Assembly: GCA_021800745.1 (NCBI GenBank)
Contig: JAJYYS010000095.1
Coordinates: forward strand, 1-6,201
Origin: a bacterium
GTDB taxonomy: Bacteria; SZUA-79; Acidulodesulfobacterales; Acidulodesulfobacteraceae
Length of the DNA: 6,201 nt
Direction: 5' to 3'
In this document: positions 1 to 5,875 of the stretch, piece by piece
How the letters are laid out: every line of letters starts with the position of its first letter
Position numbering within the stretch: position 1 is the first letter of the stretch
The notes under the pieces: generated by a model
Told to the model about the DNA's origin: nothing
What the model saw: the letters and a program-made list of their open reading frames with translations, nothing else
Database searches by the model: none
Translations under genes and position numbers: made by a program

Positions 1-1149
1 CACGCCCCAACCAAAATAATATACGGTAGCAAGGTCGGCTTCCCCGTTAGAATCACCCTGTTCCGCCGATTTTCTAAACCAATAAATCGCTTCCGAATAA
101 TTTTGGGCAACGCCATGACCCAATTCATAAGCCATCCCAAGATTAGATTCGCCGTCTCCGTCTCCCGTTGCGGCAGCTTTTTTATACCAGTAAGCAGATT
201 CTGAATAATTTACGGGAGTCCCCAAACCGTGTTCATATAAATAGCCAAGGTTGTTTTCGGATGCAACGTTACCCCGCATAGCGGCTTTTTGATACCAGTA
301 AAAAGCCTTTAAGTCGTTTATCGATGTACCTAAACCGTGTTCATAGGCGTATCCAAGATTATCGGCGACCGAAATATCGCCGTCCTTTGCCGCTTTTTTA
401 TACCAGCGAAAAGACATTGCGAGATTTTTTGGAACCCCTATGCCGTATTCATAAGCGGCCCCAAGATCTCCTTCCGCGGCCATGTTGCCCTGTCTGGCCG
501 CTTTTTTCATCCAGTATATTGCATAAACATAGTTCTGCGCGACACCCTTGCCGTAATAATATGCGTTTCCCAGTTCTAATTGCGCCTTTGAACTGCCTTG
601 TTTCGCAGCTTTCCTCCACAAATCAATAGCTTTGGAATAATTTCTATAAAAGGCCGGACCAAAAAAATAAATTCTTCCGATATCAACTTCTGCATGAGTC
701 GAACCTTGTAAGGCGGCCTTTTTTAACCAATATACGGCTTTAAAATAATTTGCGCTAACGCCGACAAGCCCAAATTCATAAAGATAACCAAGTTTATATT
801 CGGCATTGCCATATCCCTGAATAGCAGCTCTCCTGAACCAGTAAAAAGCTTTTGCGTAGTTTTTGCCGGTGCCGATACCTTTCAGATAATAATTTCCAAT
901 TTCGGTTTCGGCATACTTATCTCCGTTAAGCGCGGCTCTCCTTAACCAATAAAAAGCCTTTGCGTAATTTTTCTGAACGCCGAAAAAACCAAACTGATAA
1001 TTAAATCCGAGGGTTTCCATAGCCTTGGTATTGCCGTCCGAGGCATGGCGTTTTAATGAGGAAAGAGATTCCCCGTTAGCCGCAAACTGAAAACAAACCA
1101 TAAAAAGCAGAAATAAAATTGCGGGGGCAGATATTTTAAATAACCTCAT
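1..1149 (-). CDS. SEL1-repeat exported protein (SEL1-C), 3' end beyond the window
   Basis: The frame is open from ATG at 1149 to the left edge: 383 codons without a stop, so the C-terminus is missing. Residues 1-24 form a signal peptide (MRLFK, then a hydrophobic run ILFLLFMVCF, then QFAA), so export is expected. From about residue 43 the protein is nine complete 36-residue SEL1 repeats plus the start of a tenth, with the pattern LG..Y..G.GV..NY followed by A.YW..KAA.QG. SEL1 repeats are TPR-like alpha-hairpins that stack into a solenoid and mediate protein contacts; no catalytic residues are expected. Repeat 4 is atypical (FFGPAFYRNY, DLWRKAA). The start lies 1 nt after the stop of the upstream SEL1 gene and has no good Shine-Dalgarno sequence, so translation is probably coupled. 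The N-terminal stretch SLKRHASDGNTKA resembles GLKRQAMQGNAKA of the upstream paralogue, which suggests duplication. The partner and process are unknown. Confidence 0.93.
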   Translation of the reverse strand, partial: MRLFKISAPAILFLLFMVCFQFAANGESLSSLKRHASDGNTKAMETLGFNYQFGFFGVQKNYAKAFYWLRRAALNGDKYAETEIGNYYLKGIGTGKNYAKAFYWFRRAAIQGYGNAEYKLGYLYEFGLVGVSANYFKAVYWLKKAALQGSTHAEVDIGRIYFFGPAFYRNYSKAIDLWRKAAKQGSSKAQLELGNAYYYGKGVAQNYVYAIYWMKKAARQGNMAAEGDLGAAYEYGIGVPKNLAMSFRWYKKAAKDGDISVADNLGYAYEHGLGTSINDLKAFYWYQKAAMRGNVASENNLGYLYEHGLGTPVNYSESAYWYKKAAATGDGDGESNLGMAYELGHGVAQNYSEAIYWFRKSAEQGDSNGEADLATVYYFGWGV

Positions 1150-1150
1150 A

Positions 1151-1969
1151 TTATCTGGATTCCATAATTCTAAGATTATTTGCGGCTTCTACGTTGCCTT
1201 GGGCGGCGGCTTTCTTGTACCAGTAAACCGCCTCGGAATAATCTTTTTGAACGCCTATGCCGTATTCATAATAATATCCAATATCATCCTCTGCAATTGC
1301 GTTACCCTGCATTGCGGCTTTATTATTCCAGTAAAAAGCAGAGGAGTAATTAACCGCTACGCCGCGGCCGTAATAGTAGGCATTTCCAAGATTGCTTTCC
1401 GCCGGCGCAAAACCTTGGTCGGCGGCTTTTTGATACCAGTAGGCAGCAGTAGAATAGTCCTGCGGTACGCCCCTGCCTATAGCATAATCGAACCCAAGAT
1501 TATTTTCAGCCGACATATTCCCTTGTGCCGCCGCTTTTTTATACCAGTAAACAGCTCTTTCGAAGTTTTGTGAAAGCACGATGCCGTGTTCGTAACAATA
1601 CCCCAAACCTTCTTCGGCTACCACATTGCCGGTATGGGCTGATTTTCTATACCAATAAATGGCCTTATTAATGTTTTTAGAAATGCCGACCCCAAAGAAG
1701 TAAAAATCTCCGATTTTGCGTTCGGCATATCCTTCTCCTTGAAACGCGGCTTTCTTATACCAGTAAAAGGCTTTTATATAATTCATCTCAACGCCTTTTC
1801 CATTTTCATATGCATATCCCAAGTTGCTTTCCGCTTTTGCGTTGCCCTGCATAGCCTGCCGTTTCAAACCATAAATCGAGCCTGCATAAGCGCGGACCCC
1901 GCAATTAAAACCTGTTATCGTTATAATAAAAAATAAAACTGCAGGCATCATAATGCCGAAATATTTCAT
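1151..1969 (-). CDS. SEL1-repeat exported protein (SEL1-B)
   Basis: This 272-residue protein starts at MKYFGIMM. An in-frame ATG four codons upstream (1981) would give 276 residues, but GGAG at 1979-1976 sits 6 nt before the ATG at 1969 and overlaps the upstream ATG, so the inner start is preferred. The N-terminus is a signal peptide with a hydrophobic core (MPAVLFFIITITGF) and a probable cleavage after VRAYA; no convincing lipobox is present. The mature protein has a half-repeat cap (GLKRQAMQGNAK), six complete 36-residue SEL1 repeats (for example AENNLGFDYAIGRGVPQDYS) and a short C-terminal cap NNLRIMESR, which matches the ending NLSIIEKQH of SEL1-A. The likely role is a periplasmic or surface solenoid for protein-protein contacts, known only at family level. 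It lies 20 nt after the SIMPL gene and 1 nt before the next SEL1 gene, in one operon. Confidence 0.93.
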   Translation of the reverse strand: MKYFGIMMPAVLFFIITITGFNCGVRAYAGSIYGLKRQAMQGNAKAESNLGYAYENGKGVEMNYIKAFYWYKKAAFQGEGYAERKIGDFYFFGVGISKNINKAIYWYRKSAHTGNVVAEEGLGYCYEHGIVLSQNFERAVYWYKKAAAQGNMSAENNLGFDYAIGRGVPQDYSTAAYWYQKAADQGFAPAESNLGNAYYYGRGVAVNYSSAFYWNNKAAMQGNAIAEDDIGYYYEYGIGVQKDYSEAVYWYKKAAAQGNVEAANNLRIMESR

Positions 1970-1975
1970 AAATAA

Positions 1976-1979
1976 CTCC
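1976..1979 (-). promoter_or_regulatory. Shine-Dalgarno GGAG deciding the SEL1-B start
   Basis: On the minus strand GGAG is followed by six bases and then ATG at 1969. The motif lies inside the codons of the longer reading (M-E-L from 1981), which has no Shine-Dalgarno of its own. This favours the shorter start, which also gives a cleaner signal peptide beginning MKYF. Confidence 0.75.
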
Positions 1980-1989
1980 ATGCGTAATT

Positions 1990-2658
1990 TTAATATGTTA
2001 TTTTAATATAAACATTTTCCGTTACTTTGATTTTTCCGGGAAATACATACTTATTGGATTCTTCTTTGGCCGCGCCCATAGCAAGGAAAGGTAGCGGCCT
2101 GTAGGATGGAGCGCCCTGTCCGACAATTTTTACCGATTCGATTCCGCGTTCTTTTTTACCCATGAGGCCGAGAACCATGGATGCTTTGGCCATCGCTTTT
2201 TTAAACGCTTTTTTAATTGCATTATTTTTATATTTTAACGCCGAAAGGTCATAGTATTTTATGTTTTGTATCTGCACGTTTTTAACGTTCAATAAAAATG
2301 TTACGTATTTATTTAATTTACCGGTTTTAAATTTTATATCCGCGGTTTCCCATCCCTCATATCCGTTATTCACGGTTTTATGAAGATTAAAATCATATAC
2401 GGTAAGGGGGGTTATATTTATATATGTCGTTTTAGTCAGGTTTATTGTTTTGGCTATAATATTAATCTTTGCGCGCAGCCTGCTTAATGCCTCTTTTTGC
2501 GTCTTGCCGCGGGAGCTTATTCTGACGTTCAATTCGGCGTTTTTAGGAAAAAATCTTACGGTTCCTTTTGCCGAAACGGAAAGCGTTCCGGCAAAGGATG
2601 TTTTAGCGAAAACTAAAATTAACGGGCATGCGAGAATAATTAAAAAAATTCTTTTCAT
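1990..2658 (-). CDS. SIMPL-domain (DUF541) exported protein
   Basis: This 222-residue protein has a signal peptide (MKRIFLIILA... with probable cleavage SFA|G at residue 23). The rest fits one SIMPL/DUF541 domain, the family that includes E. coli YggE and BP26/OMP28. Visible family hallmarks in order are the opening strand TLSVSAKGTVRFFPKNAELN (25-44, usual form 'ISVSGEGEV...PD.A.L'), a helix with KTQKEALSRLRAKINIIAKTI (shown here by its start at 52), ITPLTVYDF (82-90), a strand pair around ETADIKFK (104-111) and NVQIQNIKYYDLS (127-139), the helix KNNAIKKAFKKAMAKAS (144-160) followed by LGLMGKK, and a closing strand FPGKIKVTENVYIKI. Length is usual for the family. SIMPL proteins are periplasmic or outer-membrane associated and have been linked to stress resistance; the biochemical role is not settled. 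An SD-like GGAAGG lies 4 nt before ATG. It sits between SEL1 genes in one operon. Confidence 0.88.
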   Translation of the reverse strand: MKRIFLIILACPLILVFAKTSFAGTLSVSAKGTVRFFPKNAELNVRISSRGKTQKEALSRLRAKINIIAKTINLTKTTYINITPLTVYDFNLHKTVNNGYEGWETADIKFKTGKLNKYVTFLLNVKNVQIQNIKYYDLSALKYKNNAIKKAFKKAMAKASMVLGLMGKKERGIESVKIVGQGAPSYRPLPFLAMGAAKEESNKYVFPGKIKVTENVYIKITY

Positions 2659-2674
2659 AAATCCTTCCGCTTTG

Positions 2675-2718
2675 TTATCCGCATTCCCCGACGTTTTTTA
2701 TTCCGGAAATGCGGATAA
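2675..2718 (-). other. Intercistronic stem-loop between SEL1-A and the SIMPL gene
   Basis: Arms 2675-2688 and 2705-2718 are complementary over 14 positions with a 16-nt loop. On the minus strand, which is transcribed, all 14 pair, counting one G-U wobble (2686 with 2707). On the plus strand the same position would be a C-A mismatch. The transcript downstream of the stem is CAAAGCGGAAGG, not a U tract, so this is not a standard intrinsic terminator. It fills the 73-nt gap after the SEL1-A stop and ends just before the Shine-Dalgarno of the SIMPL gene. Roles as an mRNA stability or processing element, or partial attenuator, are inference. Confidence 0.7.
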
Positions 2719-2731
2719 TTTATGATATTTT

Positions 2732-3751
2732 CTAATGCTGTTTTTCTATGATGCTTAAATTTCGTTTAGAGGTGGCGCTTCCTTGAGCGGCGGCTTTTTT
2801 AAGCCAGTAAACCGCGAGGGAATAATCTTTAGGCACTCCATGTCCGTAATAGTAAGCTAAACCGAGATTATTTTCCGCAAAATCGTCTCCCTGGTCGGCG
2901 GATTTTTTGAACCAATATGCCGCGAGGGAATAATCCTGCGGTACGCCTTCGCCGTATTCATAAGCATGGCCTAAATTATATTCCGCCGCCTTGTTTCCCT
3001 GTGCGGCGGATTTTTTATACCAGTAAACGGCCGTCTCCGAGTTTTTTTGTAAACCCCGTCCATTATCATAGGCAAACCCCAAACTATTTTCCGCCATTGC
3101 ATACCCCTGATTGGCGGCTTTTCCGTACCAATAGTCCGCGGTCGAATAATCCTGCGGCACGCCTTCGCCGTATTCATAAGCATTCCCTAAATCATATTGC
3201 GAAGAGGCTATTCCGTGGGCGGCGGCTTTCTTAAACCAGTAAACCGCTTTAGCATAATCCTGCGGCACGCCTTTGCCGTATTTATAAATATAGCCCATCC
3301 AGTCTTCAGAAGTGGCATCATCTTGCGCGGCGGCTTTTTGGAACAGGTCGGCGGCGACGGAATAGTCCTGAGGCACCCCGTGTCCTCTATAATAAAGATT
3401 GCCAAGATTATTTTCAGCCTGAGGATTCCCCTGTCTTGCCCCTTTCTTAAGCCAGTATGCCGCCATAGAATAGTTCTGCGTTATCCCGAAACCGTGTTCG
3501 TAAGCATAGCCTAAATCGGCTTCGGCGAGGGCATATCCTCGGGCTGCGGCTTTTTTATACCAGTAAACCGCTTTAGCGTAATCCCGCTTGGTTCCCCCGG
3601 TACCGTTGTAATAATTATCCCCCAAGGCTGTTTCCGCTTTTGCGCTTAGGGTTTTTGCATATCCCAGAACGGGCATTATCATAATAAACGCAAAAAAGGA
3701 TAATGAAATTAATGCTAAATACCTTATTTTCATGGCTTTTATAGTTTTCAT
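2732..3751 (-). CDS. SEL1-repeat exported protein (SEL1-A), first gene of the operon
   Basis: This 339-residue protein starts at ATG 3751, which has an ideal Shine-Dalgarno (AAGGAG, 7 nt spacing). Residues 1-32 are a signal peptide: basic start MKTIKAMKIR, hydrophobic core to about 29, probable cleavage GYA|K. Eight complete SEL1 repeats follow from about residue 38, then a short cap SKRNLSIIEKQH. Typical repeat text is LGNAYEYGEGVPQDYS; repeats 5 and 7 share YEYGEGVPQDYS almost to the base, showing recent internal duplication. Repeat 3 departs from the pattern (ADLFQKAAAQDD). The family fold is a TPR-like superhelix that binds proteins; some SEL1 proteins act in envelope or host-interaction processes, but nothing here identifies a partner. 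It leads an operon with a SIMPL protein and two further SEL1 proteins. Confidence 0.94.
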   Translation of the reverse strand: MKTIKAMKIRYLALISLSFFAFIMIMPVLGYAKTLSAKAETALGDNYYNGTGGTKRDYAKAVYWYKKAAARGYALAEADLGYAYEHGFGITQNYSMAAYWLKKGARQGNPQAENNLGNLYYRGHGVPQDYSVAADLFQKAAAQDDATSEDWMGYIYKYGKGVPQDYAKAVYWFKKAAAHGIASSQYDLGNAYEYGEGVPQDYSTADYWYGKAANQGYAMAENSLGFAYDNGRGLQKNSETAVYWYKKSAAQGNKAAEYNLGHAYEYGEGVPQDYSLAAYWFKKSADQGDDFAENNLGLAYYYGHGVPKDYSLAVYWLKKAAAQGSATSKRNLSIIEKQH

Positions 3752-3758
3752 AACTTTA

Positions 3759-3764
3759 CTCCTT
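3759..3764 (-). promoter_or_regulatory. Ribosome binding site of SEL1-A
   Basis: The minus strand reads AAGGAG seven bases before ATG 3751. The alternative Met7 start has no comparable site, so the longer protein is preferred. Confidence 0.85.
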
Positions 3765-3801
3765 ATTAAACTACGTTTAAAAAAATAATTTTTTAATTTA
3801 T

Positions 3802-3829
3802 ATTATATAAAAATCGAATTTAAAGTCAA
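3802..3829 (-). promoter_or_regulatory. Sigma70-type promoter of the SEL1-SIMPL operon
   Basis: The minus strand carries TTGACT (3829-3824), a 16-bp spacer and a perfect TATAAT (3807-3802), in a very AT-rich stretch. Transcription would begin near 3795 and give a leader of roughly 44 nt before the SEL1-A start. No other comparable promoter was seen between the genes of the operon, which supports one transcript. Confidence 0.8.
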
Positions 3830-3986
3830 CAGTTTGTTTTAAAAAGCGGCAAGGAGATTTATCGCGCCGGAGAAGGCAATGCCAAACTCATTTTATGCAA
3901 CGAATAAATTAAAGGAATCAGATTTATTTATTTTAATGCTATTTTACAAGAGATTTCTTTTGAAAGGCTTAAATACTGCTGTTTTG
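3830..3986. other. Spacer between the operon promoter and the tRNA-derived repeat
   Basis: No convincing gene, hairpin or repeat is seen here. A 57-codon plus-strand reading frame starts at 3879 behind GGAG but runs antisense through the tRNA fragment and is judged an artefact. Confidence 0.5.
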
Positions 3987-4035
3987 AATGGAGCGGGCAA
4001 CGAGGTTCGAACCCGTGACACCAAGTTTGGGAAGC
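3987..4035 (-). repeat. Direct repeat, left copy (candidate att site)
   Basis: It matches 6102-6150 at 46 of 49 positions, same orientation, offset 2115 bp. Differences are at 4013, 4016 and 4026. Similarity stops just past the anticodon loop on one side and 2 bp beyond the CCA end on the other. Confidence 0.85.
3989..4035 (-). pseudogene. tRNA-Gly 3'-half fragment
   Basis: The minus strand contains the anticodon loop TTCCCAA, the 3' anticodon strand, a variable loop, a fully pairable T-arm (ACGGG-TTCGAAC-CTCGT), the 3' acceptor strand TGCCCGC, U73 and CCA. The D-arm and 5' acceptor strand are absent, and position 31-39 of the anticodon stem is mismatched, so it cannot be a functional tRNA. 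It is best explained as the displaced 3' end of the tRNA-Gly target. Confidence 0.8.
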
Positions 4036-4055
4036 CTTCAAGGGCAATTTAACTA

Positions 4056-4148
4056 AACCGACTTTCCGCCTGCTTTTATAGATAATAAAAGGTTTTGCCG
4101 CTTTCCGGCAATTCCGTATAATACCCCCTATTTCGTCGTTTTTTTATC
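4056..4148 (-). pseudogene. Possible tyrosine-recombinase N-terminal remnant (frameshifted)
   Basis: Three short peptides follow one another on the minus strand in two frames: DKKTTK (4148-4131), RGYYTELPESGKTFYY (4129-4082) and IKAGGKSV (4079-4056, other frame). Joined across two small frameshifts they resemble the usual N-terminal strand region of tyrosine integrases, of the form 'KTTKYRGVYYRELP.GKTFYY.YK..GK'. The remnant ends about 20 bp from the tRNA fragment, where an integrase gene is expected in such elements. No catalytic domain (R..H.R..Y) is present. The match is from memory of the family and rests on about 30 residues; chance similarity is possible. Confidence 0.4.
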
Positions 4149-4153
4149 AAAAG

Positions 4154-4171
4154 CGTTGCAAAATCGTTGCA
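4154..4171. repeat. Direct repeat CGTTGCA x2 at 11-bp spacing
   Basis: CGTTGCA occurs at 4154-4160 and 4165-4171, separated by AAAT, so the copies lie about one helical turn apart. They sit just upstream of the recombinase-like remnant, near the left tRNA repeat. Arm-type recombinase sites are often short direct repeats in this position, but this assignment is inference. Confidence 0.35.
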
Positions 4172-4300
4172 GTGAATTTTATTCCAGTCAATTAGGGGGA
4201 TAATATAATTCTAAATAAAAATTAAAAATAATATCCTATTCCTATAGCGTATATTAATCTTAAACTATTCCCTTTGTTAATACATTTTTTTAATCAACCT

Positions 4301-4588
4301 ATGGGGATTGTATTAATTTATGGGAACATTATAAACGAATTAAATTTATTAAAATACAATGTGCGGAAAATTTCAAGCATTTTCATTAGACTCCTTCCGC
4401 TTTTTTTTGATTTGGAGGAATCATTTAATTTTTCCTTATATTCGATTTATTTATATTTTAGCACAAAGAAAACGGAAGACGCCATATCAAAACAGATTAC
4501 CGTAATCGAAAAAATTTTTTCACAAAGGATGAGATTATATTTGCATTTAAGCGATAAAAAATCATTGCAGCGCATGTTTGTCTTATGA
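4301..4588 (+). CDS. Doubtful small ORF, weakly FliS-like
   Basis: The frame encodes 95 residues from ATG 4301; a TTG at 4274 would give 104. Neither start has a Shine-Dalgarno sequence, and the frame is open back to 4232. The product has a hydrophobic start (MGIVLIYGNIINELNLLK) and a helical middle with FDLEESFNFSLYSIYLYF. The order 'P..L..LYG.II' then 'LD.E....LY.IY.Y' recalls the flagellar export chaperone FliS, but about a dozen residues between the two blocks would be missing and no flagellar gene is nearby. It lies inside the decayed island, so it may be a gene remnant or a chance ORF. I do not assign a function. Confidence 0.25.
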   Translation: MGIVLIYGNIINELNLLKYNVRKISSIFIRLLPLFFDLEESFNFSLYSIYLYFSTKKTEDAISKQITVIEKIFSQRMRLYLHLSDKKSLQRMFVL

Positions 4589-4615
4589 TTTTTTAACCTG
4601 GATTCGAAATTTATA

Positions 4616-4645
4616 TTGCAATCGCAAATAAAAAAATGTTATATT
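4616..4645 (+). promoter_or_regulatory. Candidate promoter of the fic gene
   Basis: TTGCAA (4616-4621) is followed, after 18 bp, by TATATT (4640-4645), each close to the sigma70 consensus. Transcription would start near 4652, leaving a leader of about 55 nt before fic. The region is AT-rich, so the call is moderate. Confidence 0.5.
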
Positions 4646-4671
4646 TGCAGAAACATGGATAACTGCAAATA
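4642..4671. promoter_or_regulatory. Dyad symmetry at the fic promoter (candidate operator)
   Basis: TATTTGCAG (4642-4650) and CTGCAAATA (4663-4671) are perfect inverted 9-mers around a 12-nt centre. The left arm overlaps the -10 box and the dyad covers the expected start site. A related half-pair, TTGC-AATC-GCAA, lies at 4616-4627 over the -35 box. This is a typical repressor position; the winged helix at the C-terminus of the Fic protein is an obvious but unproven candidate binder. It could instead form a leader hairpin. Confidence 0.5.
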
Positions 4672-4706
4672 AGCATAATTATAATTTCAGTTAACGAGGT
4701 GGATTT

Positions 4707-5843
4707 ATGGATATAAAAGATTTTAAAGCAGGGGATTATAAACAAGAATATCAATACAAGTGTTTTGTGCCAAGAAATATTAACATAGATTGGCAGTTAA
4801 GCAATATGGGGCTCATAAACCTGTTGAGCGTTGCCGACTCAAAACTCGGAGAACTAAATTCCTACACAGAATTAGTGCCGAATATAGATTTTTTTATTAG
4901 AATGCACATATACAAAGAAGCGACATCTTCCAACCAAATAGAAGGCACGCAAACCAATATTTCAGAGGCGTTACAAAAAATTGAATATATCGACCCTGAA
5001 AAAAGAAACGACTGGCAGGAGATTCAAAATTATATCGAAGCAATGAATGATTCGATTAAATCCTTAAGTAAATTGCCGCTTTCCAACAGGCTTTTAAAAA
5101 ATGCCCATTCAATTTTATTACAGGGAGTAAGGGGGAAGCATAAACAACCTGGAGAATTTAGAAAAAGCCAAAACTGGATAGGCGGGGCTTCTTTAAGCGA
5201 TGCCGTTTTTATTCCGCCTCATTATGAATATTTACCGGAACTTATGAGCGATTTTGAAAAATTTGTAAATGACGAAACAAATCCGCTTCCGCATTTAATA
5301 AGAATCGGTATAGCCCACTACCAGTTCGAAACCATTCATCCATTTTTAGACGGAAACGGCAGGCTCGGCAGGCTCCTTATAACCCTTTATCTTGTCCATA
5401 AAAAGCTTCTTTCGAAACCCGTACTATACCTTTCCGCTTTTTTTGAAAAGAATAAGCTATTGTATTACGATAATCTTACGAACGTAAGATTAAATAATAA
5501 TTTAACGCAGTGGCTTAAATTTTTTTTGGAAGGATTCAGGCAAACCGCGGAGAATTCTATAATAACATTTAAAGGAATTATTAAGCTAAGGCATGAAGTC
5601 GAAAATGTGGCTATTCTGACCCTGGGAAAGAGGGTTAAGTTAGCGCAGGGATTTTTGAATTATTTATATGGCAATCCAATAGTGCGCAGCGGTGATGTTG
5701 CGAAACAATTGTCCATAAATCCATCCACCGCTTTACGGTTAATCGATGATTTTGTTAAACTCGGCATTTTGAAAGATTTAACAGGCGGAAAAAGAAACAG
5801 GGTTTTTATTTTCGAAAAATATTTAAAACTTTTCGAAAAATAA
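4707..5843 (+). CDS. Fic family protein, N-terminal inhibitory helix and C-terminal winged helix
   Basis: This 378-residue protein has GAGG 7 nt before ATG. Fic enzymes usually transfer AMP from ATP to a hydroxyl of a target protein and some reverse this. The Fic core motif is intact at 211-222 (HPFLDGNGRLGR): catalytic His211, Asp215, the GNG anion hole and the phosphate-binding arginines. The substrate-positioning flap is around 167-179 (VFIPPHYEYLPEL). An inhibitory (S/T)xxxE(G/N) motif, SNQIEG at 75-80, lies N-terminal to the core, making this a class II Fic whose Glu79 should block ATP binding or steer the enzyme towards de-AMPylation. Residues 311-375 form a winged helix-turn-helix (SGDVAKQLSINPSTALRLID, then a KLGILKDL.GGKRNRVFIF wing). 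This N-Fic-wHTH layout is common in bacterial chromosomes and islands. No separate antitoxin gene is seen, as expected when the inhibitor is internal. It is the only intact gene between the tRNA repeats; the target is unknown. Confidence 0.93.
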   Translation: MDIKDFKAGDYKQEYQYKCFVPRNINIDWQLSNMGLINLLSVADSKLGELNSYTELVPNIDFFIRMHIYKEATSSNQIEGTQTNISEALQKIEYIDPEKRNDWQEIQNYIEAMNDSIKSLSKLPLSNRLLKNAHSILLQGVRGKHKQPGEFRKSQNWIGGASLSDAVFIPPHYEYLPELMSDFEKFVNDETNPLPHLIRIGIAHYQFETIHPFLDGNGRLGRLLITLYLVHKKLLSKPVLYLSAFFEKNKLLYYDNLTNVRLNNNLTQWLKFFLEGFRQTAENSIITFKGIIKLRHEVENVAILTLGKRVKLAQGFLNYLYGNPIVRSGDVAKQLSINPSTALRLIDDFVKLGILKDLTGGKRNRVFIFEKYLKLFEK

Positions 5844-5875
5844 TTGCAGTAAATAAAATTAAATTATATTTCTTT

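Noticed and set aside
324..629. Plus-strand frames of 101 and 80 codons within the SEL1-C gene
   Set aside because: They are antisense to clear SEL1 repeats and arise from the 108-bp repeat composition.
1199..1573. Plus-strand 124-codon frame
   Set aside because: It is antisense to the SEL1-B repeats; its own repeated phrases (such as FIPV) mirror the repeat on the other strand.
2450..2725. Plus-strand 91-codon frame
   Set aside because: It is antisense to the SIMPL gene and its signal peptide, and no ribosome site is seen.
2917..3514. Overlapping plus- and minus-strand frames inside SEL1-A
   Set aside because: They are shadows of the SEL1 repeats in other frames, with no start signals.
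1..3751. Regular spacing of similar 36-residue (108-bp) units taken as a CRISPR or non-coding array
   Set aside because: The units are too long and too variable at the DNA level, and they translate into an unbroken SEL1 pattern.
3879..4052. Plus-strand 57-codon frame with GGAG before ATG, ending NEVRTRDTKFGKPSRAI
   Set aside because: Its C-terminal third is simply the antisense of the tRNA-Gly fragment, a well-known source of false ORFs, and the rest matches nothing I recognise.
4095..4111. Hairpin TTGCCG-CTTTC-CGGCAA as a terminator
   Set aside because: The stem is only 6 bp and lacks a clean T run; it lies within the recombinase-like remnant.
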